Source: Notamacropus eugenii (lineage: Eukaryota > Chordata > Mammalia > Diprotodontia > Macropodidae). From it: a DNA stretch of 64,000 bases. The notes below the pieces were generated by a model, which searched no databases, had not been told where the DNA came from, and saw only the letters and a program-made list of their open reading frames with translations. Position 1 is the stretch's first letter, and every line of letters starts with the position of its first letter. This document shows, piece after piece, positions 53,441-63,930 of the stretch. The position numbers and the translations under genes are program-made. The stretch covers positions 117,208,244 to 117,272,243 of the forward strand of contig NC_092874.1 in assembly GCF_028372415.1 (NCBI RefSeq), read 5' to 3'.

Positions 53441-53800
53441 TCGGAGGGGGGCAATGGAGGGAGAGGAGATTGAACATTACATGTCAACAAAAATTTTGAA
53501 ACATTTGTTTTTTTAAAATATTGATGTCCAAATTCTCTTCCCCTTTTCCTCCTCTCACAGCACCTCTTGAGATAACAAGCAATTTGATATAGATTGCACA
53601 TGAACATTGCATATATTTTCATACCCTTCCCCAATATATTAATGGAGTTTTGCTGATTTTTTTCTTTTATTTCTCTTATATCATTTTTCTTTAAAATATT
53701 ATTCGTTATATGGGAGAGCTGTCTGAGAAAGGAAGGGAGAAAGAAATTGGGAAAAATTTTGGTGACATAAAAAATAAAAGATATTAATAAAAAAATTTTT
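53441..53800. mobile_element. L1 3' tail fragments in both orientations
   Basis: GGCAATGGAGGGAGAGG and AACAAAAATTTTGAAAC (sense tail-like), then CTCTTGAGATAACAAGC, AATTTGATATAGATTGC and ACATGAACATTGC (reverse complement of the L1 3' end), then AGAGCTGTCTGAGAAAGG and a TAAAAAATAAAAGATATTAATAAAAAAA end (sense). This is a rearranged or nested L1 tail cluster. Confidence 0.6.
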
Positions 53801-53849
53801 TTAGGTGAGCGCTATTGCTCATGCCCTCTATTCTGAAGTTCTGAAATCT

Positions 53850-53970
53850 TGTATTCCTCCAGGAAAATGTAAAATCCTCAAGAGCAGAGACTATTTTGGT
53901 GTTGTATCTCTAGCCCCCAGGATATATCACCTAGAACACAGGAAACCGATGCCATGTTTGTTGAATAGAA
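53850..53970 (+). mobile_element. L2 3' end (sense), decayed
   Basis: AAATGTAAAATCCTCAAGAGCAGAG, TGTATCTCTAGCCCCCAGG and CATGTTTGTTGAATAG. Confidence 0.6.
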
Positions 53971-54245
53971 TTTTAAAAAGAAAATAAAAGAAATTGAATG
54001 CTGTGAAATTATGGCCAAATTTGGCACCAAGGAAGAAATATAAGGAGGCTCTTCTCCCCTACCCTCCTCTGCAGAGGTGGGGGACTACGGGTGTGGAACA
54101 CTGTATAGGTTTCAGACTTTTTATTTTGCTCTGTTGGTTAATTTTACTAAACTGCTTTTCCTACCATACCCCCTTGTTTTGATTCTTTGTTATGAGAGAT
54201 GGTGCTGGGTTTGGAAGGAGAGGTTTTGTTAGGAGGGATATAATG
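53971..54245. other. no recognisable gene or repeat
   Basis: Unique sequence. Confidence 0.4.
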
Positions 54246-54400
54246 GAAAAATCAATCAATAAACATTTATTAGTCACCTACTGTGTGCCAGTCACTCTAT
54301 GAAGAGCTGGAGAAACAAAAAGTAGTCCCTGCCCACAAGGAGCTTACAATCTAATGATTGTAATGTAGGTGAAAGTGTAGGTGATTGAAGAGCAAAAGAT
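54246..54400 (-). mobile_element. L2 3' end (antisense)
   Basis: TCAATCAATAAACATTTATTAGTC, CTACTGTGTGCCAGTCACTC, GTCCCTGCCCACAAGGAGC and TTACAATCTAATG. Confidence 0.82.
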
Positions 54401-55318
54401 ATCCATGAAATTGTTATTAAAAAAACAAATTGAAATTCCCTCTGGAAAAGTCCAGTCCTAGCCACAGGTGAAGAGCCAGATTTCCAAGGCCTCTTCCCAT
54501 TTCCCCAAACATATACCCCCTTTCCTTTGGAGCCTTTGTCCTGGGTCATCCCAATAAACAGGCTTTTAGCAGTCCTATAATTTATCGTCGTGGTCATCAC
54601 CTAGGTTGCAACAGATCGATAATCCTCAGTTTGTGGTGTGGCATCATTGGTCCTCCCTGGTCCCCTACCCACTCTCAACACCAGCTAAATTTACTAGAGC
54701 CTTGTCAGGGATGGGGACAGGGCAGCTGCTAAGCAGGAGGGAGGTCTGAGGGAGCTCTTCATTCTGATGCATCTGCTGCTCGGCCTTTGGAGAATTCTGC
54801 ACCATCATGAAACAAGCTCTCTTTTACCTTCTCACCTGACTCCTTTTGCTCTCGGTTTACTCAGGGCTGCAGAAAGTCACCAGCTGGAAACTCTTCCCTC
54901 CCGAGTGTCTCTTGCTCTCTGCCTCTCTTTCTCAAACCCTCCCCCTCAACTGATGCCCAGGGCTCTTTTCCTCAGAAGTTTGTCCTCTTGATTGACGACA
55001 CAGTTTGGCTACCACACATTATGGCTTGCCCTGACAGAAGTCTCACCAGAAGTTTCTCTCCCTCTGCCCAGGAGGACAGGCTGCCCTGTAGCTGGCAGCT
55101 ACAGCCAGGGCTTGCTGGGCCTGGCACTGCTGGGTATAGCTTGGCAGACTTTCAGAAGTCAGCCAGAATTCTTGCTGGAGAACAGGGAAACACCAGATTA
55201 GCAGCAAACCCCCCAGAGCCTTCCCTCTCTAAGGTGAAAGTGAGCCCCCCTAAGAGACTTTATTCTTACATGTGAATCATCGACTTTTCAGACTCCTCAG
55301 GCTGCATGTCAGGGTTCC
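54401..55318. other. unique, somewhat GC-richer; no gene seen
   Basis: 54750-55220 is pyrimidine-rich to balanced unique sequence with an open frame of 95 codons (54988-55275) lacking recognisable domains. Confidence 0.4.
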
Positions 55319-55384
55319 TAAAACTGCCCTTCTCCCCACTATTCCCCTTCTTAAAACTGCCCTTCTCCCCACTGTTCCCCTTCT
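55319..55384. repeat. 33-bp tandem duplication
   Basis: Two adjacent 33-bp units (55319-55351, 55352-55384) beginning TAAAACTGCCCTTCTCCCC differ at one position (ATTCCCC versus GTTCCCC). A young local duplication. Confidence 0.93.
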
Positions 55385-55387
55385 ACC

Positions 55388-55615
55388 ACAGAACAGCTTA
55401 GGGAAGTAGAAAGAATTCTGCTCTCAGAAAGTCCCAGACTGGAGGCTTGGCTCTGACACATAATAACTTGGTCACCCTAAGGCAAGCAGTTGAAAGTCTT
55501 GAGTTTGTTTCCTCCTCTGTAAAATGGGAACATTAATGCAGGTCCTGCTCCTCTCACAAGGTGGTTTCCAGGAAAGTGCTCTGTTAATCTTAAAGTGCTA
55601 TAGAAAGGAGAAGCA
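55388..55615 (+). mobile_element. MIR SINE (sense)
   Basis: GAGGCTTGGCTCTGACAC, TTTGTTTCCTCCTCTGTAAAATGGG and AAGTGCTCTGTTAATCTTAAAGTGC. Confidence 0.75.
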
Positions 55616-55619
55616 GTTT

Positions 55620-55795
55620 TCGATCTAGTGGGATGATGGCTTTGGTGGCTAAGGAGCTTGCCACTTACTGCCTAGGTGACCCTGGGCAAATTATGTAACC
55701 CTTCTGCGCCTCAGTTTCCTCATCTGTAAAGTGAGGGGGCTATATGATTTCTGATATCCCTTCCACCTCGAAGTTGATGTCTTATGATTTTAATG
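55620..55795 (+). mobile_element. MIR3 SINE (sense)
   Basis: GCCTAGGTGACCCTGGGC, GCCTCAGTTTCCTCATCTG, TGAGGGGGCTATATGATTTC and ATATCCCTTCCACC. Confidence 0.78.
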
Positions 55796-55799
55796 GGTA

Positions 55800-55910
55800 T
55801 GATCTTAATGGGTAGAGAGCTGGTCTCAGAGTCAAAAAGATCTGGGTCCAAGTTCTGCTTCTGATGCATCCTGGCTATGTGGCTCTGACAAGTCACAATT
55901 TCTCAGTGTC
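55800..55910 (+). mobile_element. MIR SINE 5' half (sense)
   Basis: AGAGAGCTGGTCTCAGAGTC, TCTGGGTCCAAGTTCTGC and GGCTATGTGGCTCTGACAAG. Confidence 0.68.
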
Positions 55911-55990
55911 CCCAGTCAGTCAATAAGCACTTATTAAGTGCCTACTGTATACCAGAGGCTCCATACTAAGCACTGGGATACATTTCTCAT
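55911..55990 (-). mobile_element. L2 3' tip (antisense)
   Basis: GTCAATAAGCACTTATTAAGTGCC and ACTAAGCACTGGGATAC. Confidence 0.78.
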
Positions 55991-56589
55991 TAAAACAATT
56001 ATCTGTTATTTCTTGGGAAATCCATAAGGAAAGAAAAGTTTAAAAGATGTCATGGGTCAGAAAAGAGAGAGGAAGGATCTTAGGAACTGTGAATTACAGG
56101 TTCTACACATACATAAACACATACACTAATGGATGTTCATAATGGTATATGGTCAGAATGACTACAAATGTGGATCAGATGCAGACAAAGAGCTCTCTGG
56201 AGATACTATGTGGGGCTTGAGGTCTATAGGACATCTCAGAGGGAGTAAATACATATTCATCATGATTATCTTACTAAATCAGCTGCTGCCCCTCAGTCAC
56301 AGCTCTATGTATGACTTATAGTTTTAGTAATAAACTTCTCTCTAATCCCACAAGAAGATGGATCCTAAGTTTGGCCAACTTCTGTCTAAACCACCATTAT
56401 TCTTTACCCTAATTGGGACCATGGGCAGCATGGAAAGAAAGCTAAGTAGGGATAGACAGGAGACCTGAATTCTGATCCCTGCCTAGATTGGCAGCAACTT
56501 ACAAAGAGTCAGCCAAGTGTTCTGTGCCTTACTTTACTCCCAGATGAGTAAAATTGTCCCTGATGGCTTTAAAAACATTTAATTTGTTC
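55991..56589. other. mostly unique; MIR3 trace
   Basis: A weak sense MIR3 (GCAGCATGGAAAGAAAGC, ACAGGAGACCTGAATTCTG) lies at 56410-56490. Confidence 0.45.
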
Positions 56590-56865
56590 CAGTGAAGAAA
56601 AAATCCATTTTCTCTCCCTGCCATTTCCTCTCTTTAAAAAATGGAAAAAAAAAATCCTTGTCATAAATATGCACACTAATATGCAAGTAAAATAAATTTC
56701 TACATTCATCAAGTTGAAAAAAAAGATCTTGTTCTGCCTCCTGAGGCCCTCACTTCTCTGTCAGGGGGCAGGATGCTTCATTATCAGATTTTGGAAGCAT
56801 AGCTGGTCATCGTGTTCATCAGAGCTCTGAAGTCTCTGACTTTTTTGATCTTCCAGGAGAATCGG
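56590..56865 (-). mobile_element. LINE 3'-end-like repeat (antisense)
   Basis: CTTGTCATAAATATGCAC, CTTGTTCTGCCTCCTGAG, CTTCTCTGTCAGGGGGCAGG, GCATAGCTGGTCATCG and CAGAGCTCTGAAGTCTC match a recurrent marsupial repeat, likely antisense L1 3' sequence. Assignment is from memory. Confidence 0.5.
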
Positions 56866-57004
56866 AAGAAATGTCATTATTTATAATTAACTTTTGTTTC
56901 TTAGAAGAAAGATACAATGACAAAACCACAGGTTTTTTTAGGGGGATTATAGTGCTCAGCTCTGCATCACTTCCCCTGCTCTGTGCCTCCATTTCCTCAT
57001 CTTT

Positions 57005-57422
57005 ATCATTCAATCAATTAATCAATAAGCATTTATTAATCACTCTGAGCCAGGCACTGTGGATATAAAGAAAGGCAAGAAAGAGTCCCTGTCCTCAAGA
57101 AGTTCATATGCTAATTGGGGAGAGAATTTTCAAACAATTCTGGACTTAGAAGTTATAGACAGTGGAAAGGGGAGGTAATCCAAGCATAGGTCCTAGCACT
57201 GTGTGTGTGTGCGTGTGTGTGTGTGTGTGTGTGTTAAGGGAATTGGAGTGCCCAGGAAAGACATCTTGAAGAAGATGGGATTTGAGGTAAGTCTTGAAGA
57301 AAGCCAGGGAAAACATGAAGGAGAACATTCCAAGCAGGGGACAAACAGTAAAAAGGCATCAAGTTGAGAGATGGAGTGTTGTGTGAAAAGAATAGGTAAG
57401 AAGTCCAGGACTGATGAACCAC
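57005..57422 (-). mobile_element. L2 LINE 3' region (antisense), part 1
   Basis: CAATCAATTAATCAATAAGCATTTATTAATC, CAGGCACTGTGGATATAAAG, GGATTTGAGGTAAGTCTTG and GAGAACATTCCAAGCAGG. A TG array interrupts it. Confidence 0.82.
57200..57235. repeat. (TG)n microsatellite inside L2
   Basis: About 17 TG units with one CG interruption. Confidence 0.95.
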
Positions 57423-57430
57423 AGAACACA
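57423..57430. repeat. target-site duplication, left
   Basis: AGAACACA, repeated at 57683-57690. Confidence 0.75.
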
Positions 57431-57682
57431 TGCTATTGTTCATGTGTTTTCAGTTATGTCTGACTCTTTGTGATTCCATTTGGGGTTATTTTAGCAAAGA
57501 TACTGGAGTCGTTTGCCCTTTCCTTCTCCAGCTCATTTTACAGATAAGGAAACTGAGGCAAACAGGGTTAAGTGACTTGCCCAGGGACACACAGCTAGGC
57601 AGTGTCTGAGGATGGATTCAAACTCAGGTCTTCCTGACTCCAGGCCTGGCACTCTATTCACTATGCCACTTAGTTGCCCTGT
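57431..57682 (-). mobile_element. MAR1-type SINE (antisense), nested in L2
   Basis: Starts with the RTE-like tail in reverse (GTTATGTCTGACTCTTTGTG, CATTTGGGGTTATTTTAGC, CTGGAGTCGTTTGCC), then AAACTGAGGCAAACAGGG, GACTTGCCCAGGGACACAC, TCTTCCTGACTCCAGGCC and the reverse head (ATGCCACTTAGTTGCCC). Both ends are intact. Confidence 0.9.
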
Positions 57683-57690
57683 AGAACACA
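57683..57690. repeat. target-site duplication, right
   Basis: AGAACACA, matching 57423-57430 exactly. Confidence 0.75.
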
Positions 57691-57764
57691 AGAGGAGAAT
57701 AAAATGAAAGAAACCCGAAAAGATAGGAAGGTTGTAAAAGGTTTAAATGCCAAATAGAGGATTT
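57691..57764 (-). mobile_element. L2 LINE (antisense), part 2
   Basis: AAAAGATAGGAAGGTTGTAAAAGG and TTTAAATGCCAAATAGAGG continue the L2 broken by the SINE. Confidence 0.72.
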
Positions 57765-57840
57765 TAAAATGAAGAGGCTGAACTAGATGGTTTGTAAACT
57801 ACCTTCTAACTCATAGCCCTCTGAGCCTGTGAAAGCTGTT
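57765..57840 (+). mobile_element. MIR3 SINE 3' end (sense)
   Basis: GGCTGAACTAGATGGTTTG and ACTACCTTCTAACTCATAGC. Confidence 0.55.
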
Positions 57841-58809
57841 CTATGGTTCAGAGCAAAGAGGGACATGAGCATCCAATGGCCAGGGCAAGTCAGGTCCAAT
57901 CTGGCCGTGGCGCTTGGTACTCAGCTTGGCTGGGGTGGACTGGGAGTGGTGGTGCAGAAGTAGGCTGAACTAGATACTGAGTCTTTTTTGGCTTCCCTTC
58001 AAGAGATTTTCCTTTGGGACCCCACACTCTTAATGGAATCTCCATTAGCAAATCCATGATTCAATTAGTTCAAAATGTGCTGGGCCTGGGGGAGAGAAAG
58101 GTAAGGCCCTGGTTGGAGGTGGGGTGTGGTGTGGTGATGGGGTGCAGATTGCTGACTTTTCTGTTTGCGGGAAGAGGTTTCCCAAGACAATGGAAAGGCA
58201 ATTTGAAATCCCACTCCTCCCATGCCTTTCTCCATCCAAGAACCCAAGGGACCTCAATCTACCAATTCTTTTCTTTGTAAGAAAGACTTCTGGGCTCTAC
58301 CAACACCCTTTAGCTCATCTCTGGCAGTGAGGAGGAGATGGTTGGGGGTGGAGAAAGGGGGAGGAAAGAGATGTGAAAGAAGAGCCAGGGGCCAGGAGGG
58401 CTCTAGATGAGGCCTGAGACCAAACCACAAAGAATCCCATAGCTGGCTGTTTTTCACATCTTCTCACATTGTAAATGCTATTCCTATCTTTTGCAGTGAG
58501 CTCCTACTCATGCCTTGTGTTAGCTCTGACTCAGTACTCTGGCATTATAAGGGGAGGGGGGAGGAGGAGGGAAGGTTTGTATTGCTCATCTGGACACTTG
58601 TCTTATATAGTTACATTTTCTATATATAGTTCCATTTTCTAGTCTGATCTCCCCAAGAATATTGAGAACAATATGGGGGCAGAAATCTTGTGTGTCCATC
58701 TCAGCCCATGGACATTGGTTTGGCTCCACAGTAGGCTGTTCCCTAAATCCTTGTTGAATCGAACACAATGAAATAAAATGGATAAGGGGTAGTGGTACAG
58801 AGGAAGAGA
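57841..58809. other. no recognisable gene or repeat
   Basis: Unique and G-rich in places (58090-58145, 58330-58400, 58550-58575). Several overlapping frames on both strands, none recognisable. Confidence 0.4.
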
Positions 58810-58965
58810 AACACAAGATCTGAAGTTGGAAGGAATCTTTGAGACATCTAGCCTAATTCCATTAATTTTCAGATGAGGACATGGAGGATAAGAGAAGATG
58901 GAGGTCACATAGTCACTATTTAAACCCAGATGCTCTGATTCTAGTGTTCGTTTTACTAGCTGAGG
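58810..58965 (-). mobile_element. MIR3 SINE (antisense)
   Basis: CTGAAGTTGGAAGGAATCTTTGAG, ATTTTCAGATGAGGACATGG and GTCACATAGTCACTATTTAAACCC. Confidence 0.75.
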
Positions 58966-59424
58966 AAGGAAAAGAAAAGGGGGAGGAAAAGAAAGAAAAA
59001 AAGAAGGAGAAATCAAAGATCAGAAAATGGGAAGAGGAGGAAAATGAGCAGTGGAAAACAATTCCCAGTGGGAGGTAGGAAACTTAAGTTCAAAATGTAA
59101 TCCTTCCATTAACCTAGATGACCTCTGATAGTCTATGAGGAGATGCGAGATTCAGGAAGAATTATTGATATTCTCATCAGACAAAGTAGTTCAGAGGCAG
59201 CTTCTGCAGTTTGGGCGAAGAGGTTCCTTTCTGCAGAATAAGTGATTTATCTCTCTGATTCTCTATTCCAACAATTCTAGGTAGGTGCCTTTCCTTAGGG
59301 AACATCAATTTATGCAAAATAATTTAACTGAGACTAGGACACAACCACATTTAGAGGGCAAGAGAAGGAAGAAATCAGAAATATCATAGAAATAATAGAA
59401 TGATAAACTTGGAAAGGACGTGCA
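58966..59424. other. purine-rich then unique
   Basis: A purine-only stretch (GGAAAAGAAAAGGGGGAGG and following) at 58964-59013; the rest is unique. Confidence 0.45.
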
Positions 59425-59720
59425 GAGTCAGTTAATCAATATTTATTAAGTGCCTGCTATGAGCCAGAGATATCACTAAATGCTGGGGATACAAAGAAAG
59501 ATAAAAGGCAGTCCATATTCTCAAGTAACTCAACTATATGAAAACATCTATATAGAGAATAAATTGGAGCTAATCAACAGAGGGAAGGCACTAGAATTAA
59601 GGGCAATCAGGACAGGCTTCCTGTTGAAGATGAGATTTTAGCTGGGACTTAGCAGGAATGAGGAAGGAGAGCATTGTAGGGATGCAGGCAGCCAGTAGAA
59701 TGCCTGTAGTCAGGAGATGG
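59425..59720 (-). mobile_element. L2 LINE 3' region (antisense)
   Basis: GTTAATCAATATTTATTAAGTGCC, CTAAATGCTGGGGATACAAAG, GGCACTAGAATTAAGGGC, GGACAGGCTTCCTGTTG and AGGAAGGAGAGCATTG. Confidence 0.83.
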
Positions 59721-59746
59721 TGTGTCTTTTTCAATGGGAAATTGAC
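59721..59746 (+). mobile_element. MIR3 5' stub left of HAL1
   Basis: CAATGGGAAATTGAC reads into ACTGGATTTGATGTCAGAAG on the far side of the HAL1 (62141 on), where the rest of the MIR3 lies. The last bases are the left copy of the HAL1 target duplication. Confidence 0.55.
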
Positions 59747-60129
59747 CGGAGGACCAGAACAGATCTCTGGGGCAGAATCCCCAGCAAGAAGGGTCTCAGA
59801 TCCCTCAACCCACAAGCTCCAAAGAAAGCTTCAAAGGTCAGTGAGAGGGCCTTCCTAACTGGGCAAGAGGGGAGCAGGGACACTTCCCCCAGCACTGGCC
59901 CCAGGCTGTGGTGGTAGCAGTGGCAGTGGTGGTGGTATCTGCAGTGTCCATCTGTGAAGTGCTTGGCCTAAAGCCCCTGGGGAAATTGAGTAGCTGATCT
60001 GAATCTCAGTCCTCAGTATGGTCCTGGGGGGGGGGGGGAGGAGCACTACTACCCTCCTCTTGACAAAGAATTCAGAAGTCAAATAACTGGCTGGGAAAAT
60101 GACCAAAAAAGGGGGGAAAAAATAAGACC

Positions 60130-61100
60130 ATGGAAGGTTACTTTCTTGGTGAAAAGGTGTTTTCTTCCATTCTTTCAGATGAGGAAGAACAATGCACATC
60201 ATCAGAGGAAGTCAAGGCTTCTTCATCCAGTACCTTCAAAATGAATATGCAATGGGCTCAGGCCATAGAAGAGCTTGAAAAGCAAGTCAACAACTTACTA
60301 AAGGAGATGCAAAAAAAAGGTGAAGAAAATAATCCTTTAAAAATAGGCTAACTCAATTTGAAAAAGAGGTTCAAAAAGCCAATGAAGAGAAGACTTTAAA
60401 AAGCAGAATTAGCCAAATGGAAAAGGAGGTTCAAAAGCTCACTGAAGAAGATAGTTCTTTAAAAATGAGAGTGAACTTAAGGGAAGCTAATGACTTTATG
60501 ATAAACCAAGAAATTAAAAAACAAAACCAAAAGAATGAAAAAATAGAAAATAATGTGAAATATCTCATTGGAAAAACAACTGACATGGAAAATAGATACA
60601 GGAGAGACAATTTTAAAATTATGGGACTACGTGAAAGCCATGATCAAAAAAGAGCCTAGATATCATCTTTCATGAAATTATCAAGGAAAACTGCCCTCAT
60701 ATTCAAGAACCAGAGGACAAAATAAATATTGAAAGAATACACAGATCACCTCCTGAAAGACACCCAAAAAGAGAAACTCCTAGGAATATTGTGGCCAAAT
60801 TTTAGAGTTCCCAGGTGAAGGAGAAAATATTGCAAGTGGCTACAAGGAAACAATTTGAGTATTGTGGAAATACAATCAGGATAACACAGGATCTGGCAGC
60901 TTCTACATTAAGGGATTGAAGGGCTTGGAATAGAATATTCCAGAAGTCAAAGGAACTGGGATTAAAACCAAGAATAACCTACTCAGCAAAACTGAGTATA
61001 ATACTTCAAGGGAAAAAAATGGTCATTCAATAATATAGAGGACTTTCAAGCATTCTTGATGAAAAGATCAGAACTGAAAAGAAAATTTGACTTTCAAATA
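60130..61100 (+). pseudogene. L1/HAL1 ORF1 remnant (RNA-binding protein), frameshifted
   Basis: ORF1 of L1/HAL1 makes an RNA-binding coiled-coil protein that packages the element's RNA. Here the N-terminal part is open at 60130-60351, with a heptad-like region (IEELEKQVNNLLKEM). A base loss in an A-run near 60340 moves the frame; the next piece (about 60348-60658) has KEVQKL and then MENRYRRDNFKIMGLRE, which matches the conserved start of the ORF1 RNA-recognition domain. A second base loss in the A-run near 60645 shifts again. The third frame carries IERIHRSPPERHPKRETPRN, the C-terminal domain, and meets a TAG at 60803-60805. Further stops follow. Inactive. Confidence 0.85.
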
Positions 61101-61249
61101 CAAGAATCAAGAGAAGCATGAAAAGGTAAACAGGAAAGAGAAATCATAAAGGACTTTCTAAAGCTGAACTGTTTTTATTCCTACATGGAAAGATTATATT
61201 TGTAACTCTTGAGACTTTTCTCAGTATTTGGGTAGGTGGAGAGATTATA

Positions 61250-61305
61250 TACACACACACACACACACACAAACACAAACACACACACACACCACACACA
61301 CATAG
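61250..61305. repeat. (CA)n inside HAL1 3' region
   Basis: A CA array with AAAC interruptions followed by ATAGACAGAGAG. I recall a CA tract at this place in the family, so it is part of the element. Confidence 0.9.
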
Positions 61306-62137
61306 ACAGAGAGCACAGGTTGAGTTGAATTAGAAGGGATGATATCTATAAAAAATAAAATTAAAGGGTGAGAGGGGAATATATTGGGAGGAGAAAGGGA
61401 GAAATGGAATGGGGCGAATTATCACTCATAAAAGAGGCAAGAAAAAGCTTTTTTAATGCAGGTGAAAAGGGAGGCGGTGAGAGGGGAAAAGTGAAGTTTA
61501 CTCTCTTCACATATGGCTTAAGGAGGAAATAACATGCTCACTCAATTAGGTATGAAAATCTATCTTACACTGTAGAAAAGTGGGGGAGAAGGGAACAAGT
61601 AGGGTGAGGGGGACAATAGAAGGGAGGGCAAATGGAAGAAGCAAGCAACTAGAAGTAAACACTTTTGGGAAGGGATAAGGTCAAATGAGAAAATAGAATA
61701 AAGGAGGCACAGGGTAGGATGGAGGGCAATATAGTTAGTCTTACATAACATGACTATTATGGAAGTCTTGTGCAAAACAACACATATATAGCCTATATTG
61801 AATTGCTTGCCTTCTCAGTGGGGATGGGTGGGGAGGGAGGAAAGAAAAGAAGTTGGAATTCAAAGTATTAGAAATAAAAGTTGAGAATTGTTGTTGCATG
61901 TTACTGGGAAATAAGAATACAGGTAATAGGGTATAGAAATCTATCTTGCCCTTCAAGAAAAGAGAAAAGATGGGGATAAGGGAAAGGTGGGGTGTGATAG
62001 AAGGGAGGGCACATTGAGGGAAGGGGTAATCAGAATGCAAGGTGTTATGGGGTAGAGGAAGGGGAGAGATGGGGAGAAAAATTGGAACTCAAAATTTTGT
62101 GGAAATGAGAGTCATAATCTAAAAATAAAAAAAAAGA

Positions 62138-62290
62138 AAATTGACTGGATTTGATGTCAGAAGATCTGGGATCGAGAGTTGACTCAGCTGTTTACTACTG
62201 GTATTATTTTTGTTTGGACCTTGGTTTTCTAATCTGTATGATGAGGGAACTGAGATAATCTCTAAGGCCTCTAAAGCTATGATCCTGTAT
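62138..62290 (+). mobile_element. MIR3 SINE (sense), host of the HAL1 insertion
   Basis: GACTGGATTTGATGTCAGAAGATCTGGG, GACCTTGGTTTTCTAATCTG, GAGATAATCTCTAAGGCCTC and AAAGCTATGATCC. Confidence 0.78.
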
Positions 62291-62400
62291 TCCACTTTAA
62301 CCTTCCCACTTTACAAAATGAGGAAACAGAGGGCAAGAGGAAGTGACTTGTCATCCCCTATTAACCCACAGGCAGAGCTAGGTCTCAGTCTTGGTGTATG
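62291..62400 (-). mobile_element. MIR SINE (antisense)
   Basis: CACTTTACAAAATGAGGAAAC, AGAGGAAGTGACTTGTC and GGCAGAGCTAGGTCTCAG. Confidence 0.68.
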
Positions 62401-62537
62401 ACAGAGATACTCACAGTTGGAGTTGAAGTTCTTAGCCTTCACCTTCTTAGTTCAGGTTCAGTCTGCGGACAAAAGAAGGCACTCAATCATTGAACATTTA
62501 CCAAGGGAAGTTTTCTGTGGCTTAGCACAGCAAGTAT

Positions 62538-62880
62538 ATTCAATTCAATAAATATTTATTAAGCACTTACTATGTGCCAGGTATTTGTATCCCCACTGAG
62601 ATACACAAAGGGGCAGAAAGACAGTCTCTGACCTCAAGGAGCTTGAAATGTAACGAAGGAGATGACATGAAGACTAATATACACAAAACAAGCTATATAC
62701 AGGATAAACAGGAAATAATAGCAAGAAGGCAAAGGAAATAAGAGGGGTTGAGGAAGGCTTTCTGTAGAAGGTGGAATTTTAGATGGGATTCAAAGGCAGC
62801 CAGAAAGGTCAATAATCAGAGCAGAAGAGGGGGAGCATTCCAAGCATGGGGTTTAGCCAAAGGAAATGCCCAGAGCCAAG
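62538..62880 (-). mobile_element. L2 LINE 3' region (antisense)
   Basis: CAATTCAATAAATATTTATTAAGCAC, ACTATGTGCCAGGTATTTG, GACCTCAAGGAGCTTG, GGAAGGCTTTCTGTAGAAGG and GGAGCATTCCAAGCATGGGG. Confidence 0.85.
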
Positions 62881-63742
62881 TTGCAACAAGGATTTGGTGG
62901 CACTTGGCTTTTCTGGCTGCAGTACTCCATTCATCTCCATCTGAAAATGGGCCTGGTCACTAGCTCATCAGGGTGGTCCCAAGCAAAAACACCTACCAAG
63001 TCTGAGGCCCAGATTCCACATGGCTGAGATTGTGTTTATGCATCTAGGATTATATGAACAGGAACCATCAAGGCAGTTGGGACTAATCAGGTCCTAGGAG
63101 CAGCAGCTTTAACTGCTTTTACGTAAAGCCTCCCCAAGTTGTGAGTGAGAGAAAAAACTGGTGTCCAGTCCTATCACATACACCCAAGAGTCTAAGTATT
63201 ATCACCAAGGAGACAAGACAGAGAAATGGACTAGCTGCAAAAAGATAGACTGAAAGACAATGGTAATAATGCCATTCAGCATGTGGATGGGGAGAAAAAA
63301 AATGACTGAGTATTAGCTGAGGCCTGGGTCAGTGGAGGATGGAGAGAGAAAATTGTGAATGAGGAAGGAATGGGGAATGGCTCCACAGAGCAAGATGAAG
63401 TAAGTGAAGTATGAAATCAACCCTCCTTGGTTGTATTTGCCAAGTCTTGAAACATAGTGTTCCCTAATGTCTCTGGGCCTCAAGGAGGAAATAGCTTCTT
63501 ATACACAGTGACTACCACACCAGAAGAGAGCCTCTGGGGATGGAGAGAGTCAACTAGAAGGCAGCCTGGCTTCCAGAGCCCAAAGGGTTAAACCTATGAC
63601 AAGCAAATGAATTGAGACCTTAACCACTGGTGCGACTCCACTCAGGCTGAGGCAAAACTGCAGTCTTTACATTTGTTTATTATGCTGAACTGATTGAGCT
63701 GGGAGCCTGGGCTTCTCTCTCAGATATACCTCTAGTTTCTTT
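62881..63742. other. no recognisable gene or repeat
   Basis: Unique sequence. No open frame over about 70 codons that looks coding. Confidence 0.4.
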
Positions 63743-63930
63743 ATAATAATAATAATAACTCATATTCCTATAGCACCTTAAAGTTTACAAAAGACCTCAC
63801 AATCACCCTTTGAGGTCCATTGTTCAAAGTATCATTATCTACTTTTGAATGAGGAGGTAAAAAAGTTTGGAAATGGTAAATGATCTACCCAGGATCATAA
63901 AGATAGTCTATGCTGTGCTCCAATGGGGAT
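63743..63930 (-). mobile_element. MIR/THER1-type SINE (antisense)
   Basis: TAATAATAATAATAACTC tail, ATTCCTATAGCACCTTAAAG, TTACAAAAGACCTCAC and ATGATCTACCCAGGATCATAAAG. Confidence 0.78.

Larger units (their letters stand above)
59747..62137 (+). mobile_element. HAL1-like LINE (ORF1-only), near full length
   Basis: About 2.4 kb. Order: a GC-richer 5' region (GAGGACCAGAACAGATCTC; GTGGTGGTAGCAGTGG; a G13 run at 60026-60038), an L1 ORF1 remnant (60130 to about 61100), then directly a long 3' region with a CA array (61250-61300), GAATATATTGGGAGGAG, ATGACTATTATGGAAGTC and GCTTGCCTTCTCAGTGG, ending in a TAAAAATAAAAAAAAAG tail. No reverse-transcriptase ORF2 is present between ORF1 and the 3' region, the hallmark of half-L1 (HAL1) elements, which depend on L1 for copying. 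AAATTGAC occurs at 59739-59746 and 62138-62145, a likely target duplication. Name from memory of consensus. Confidence 0.8.
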
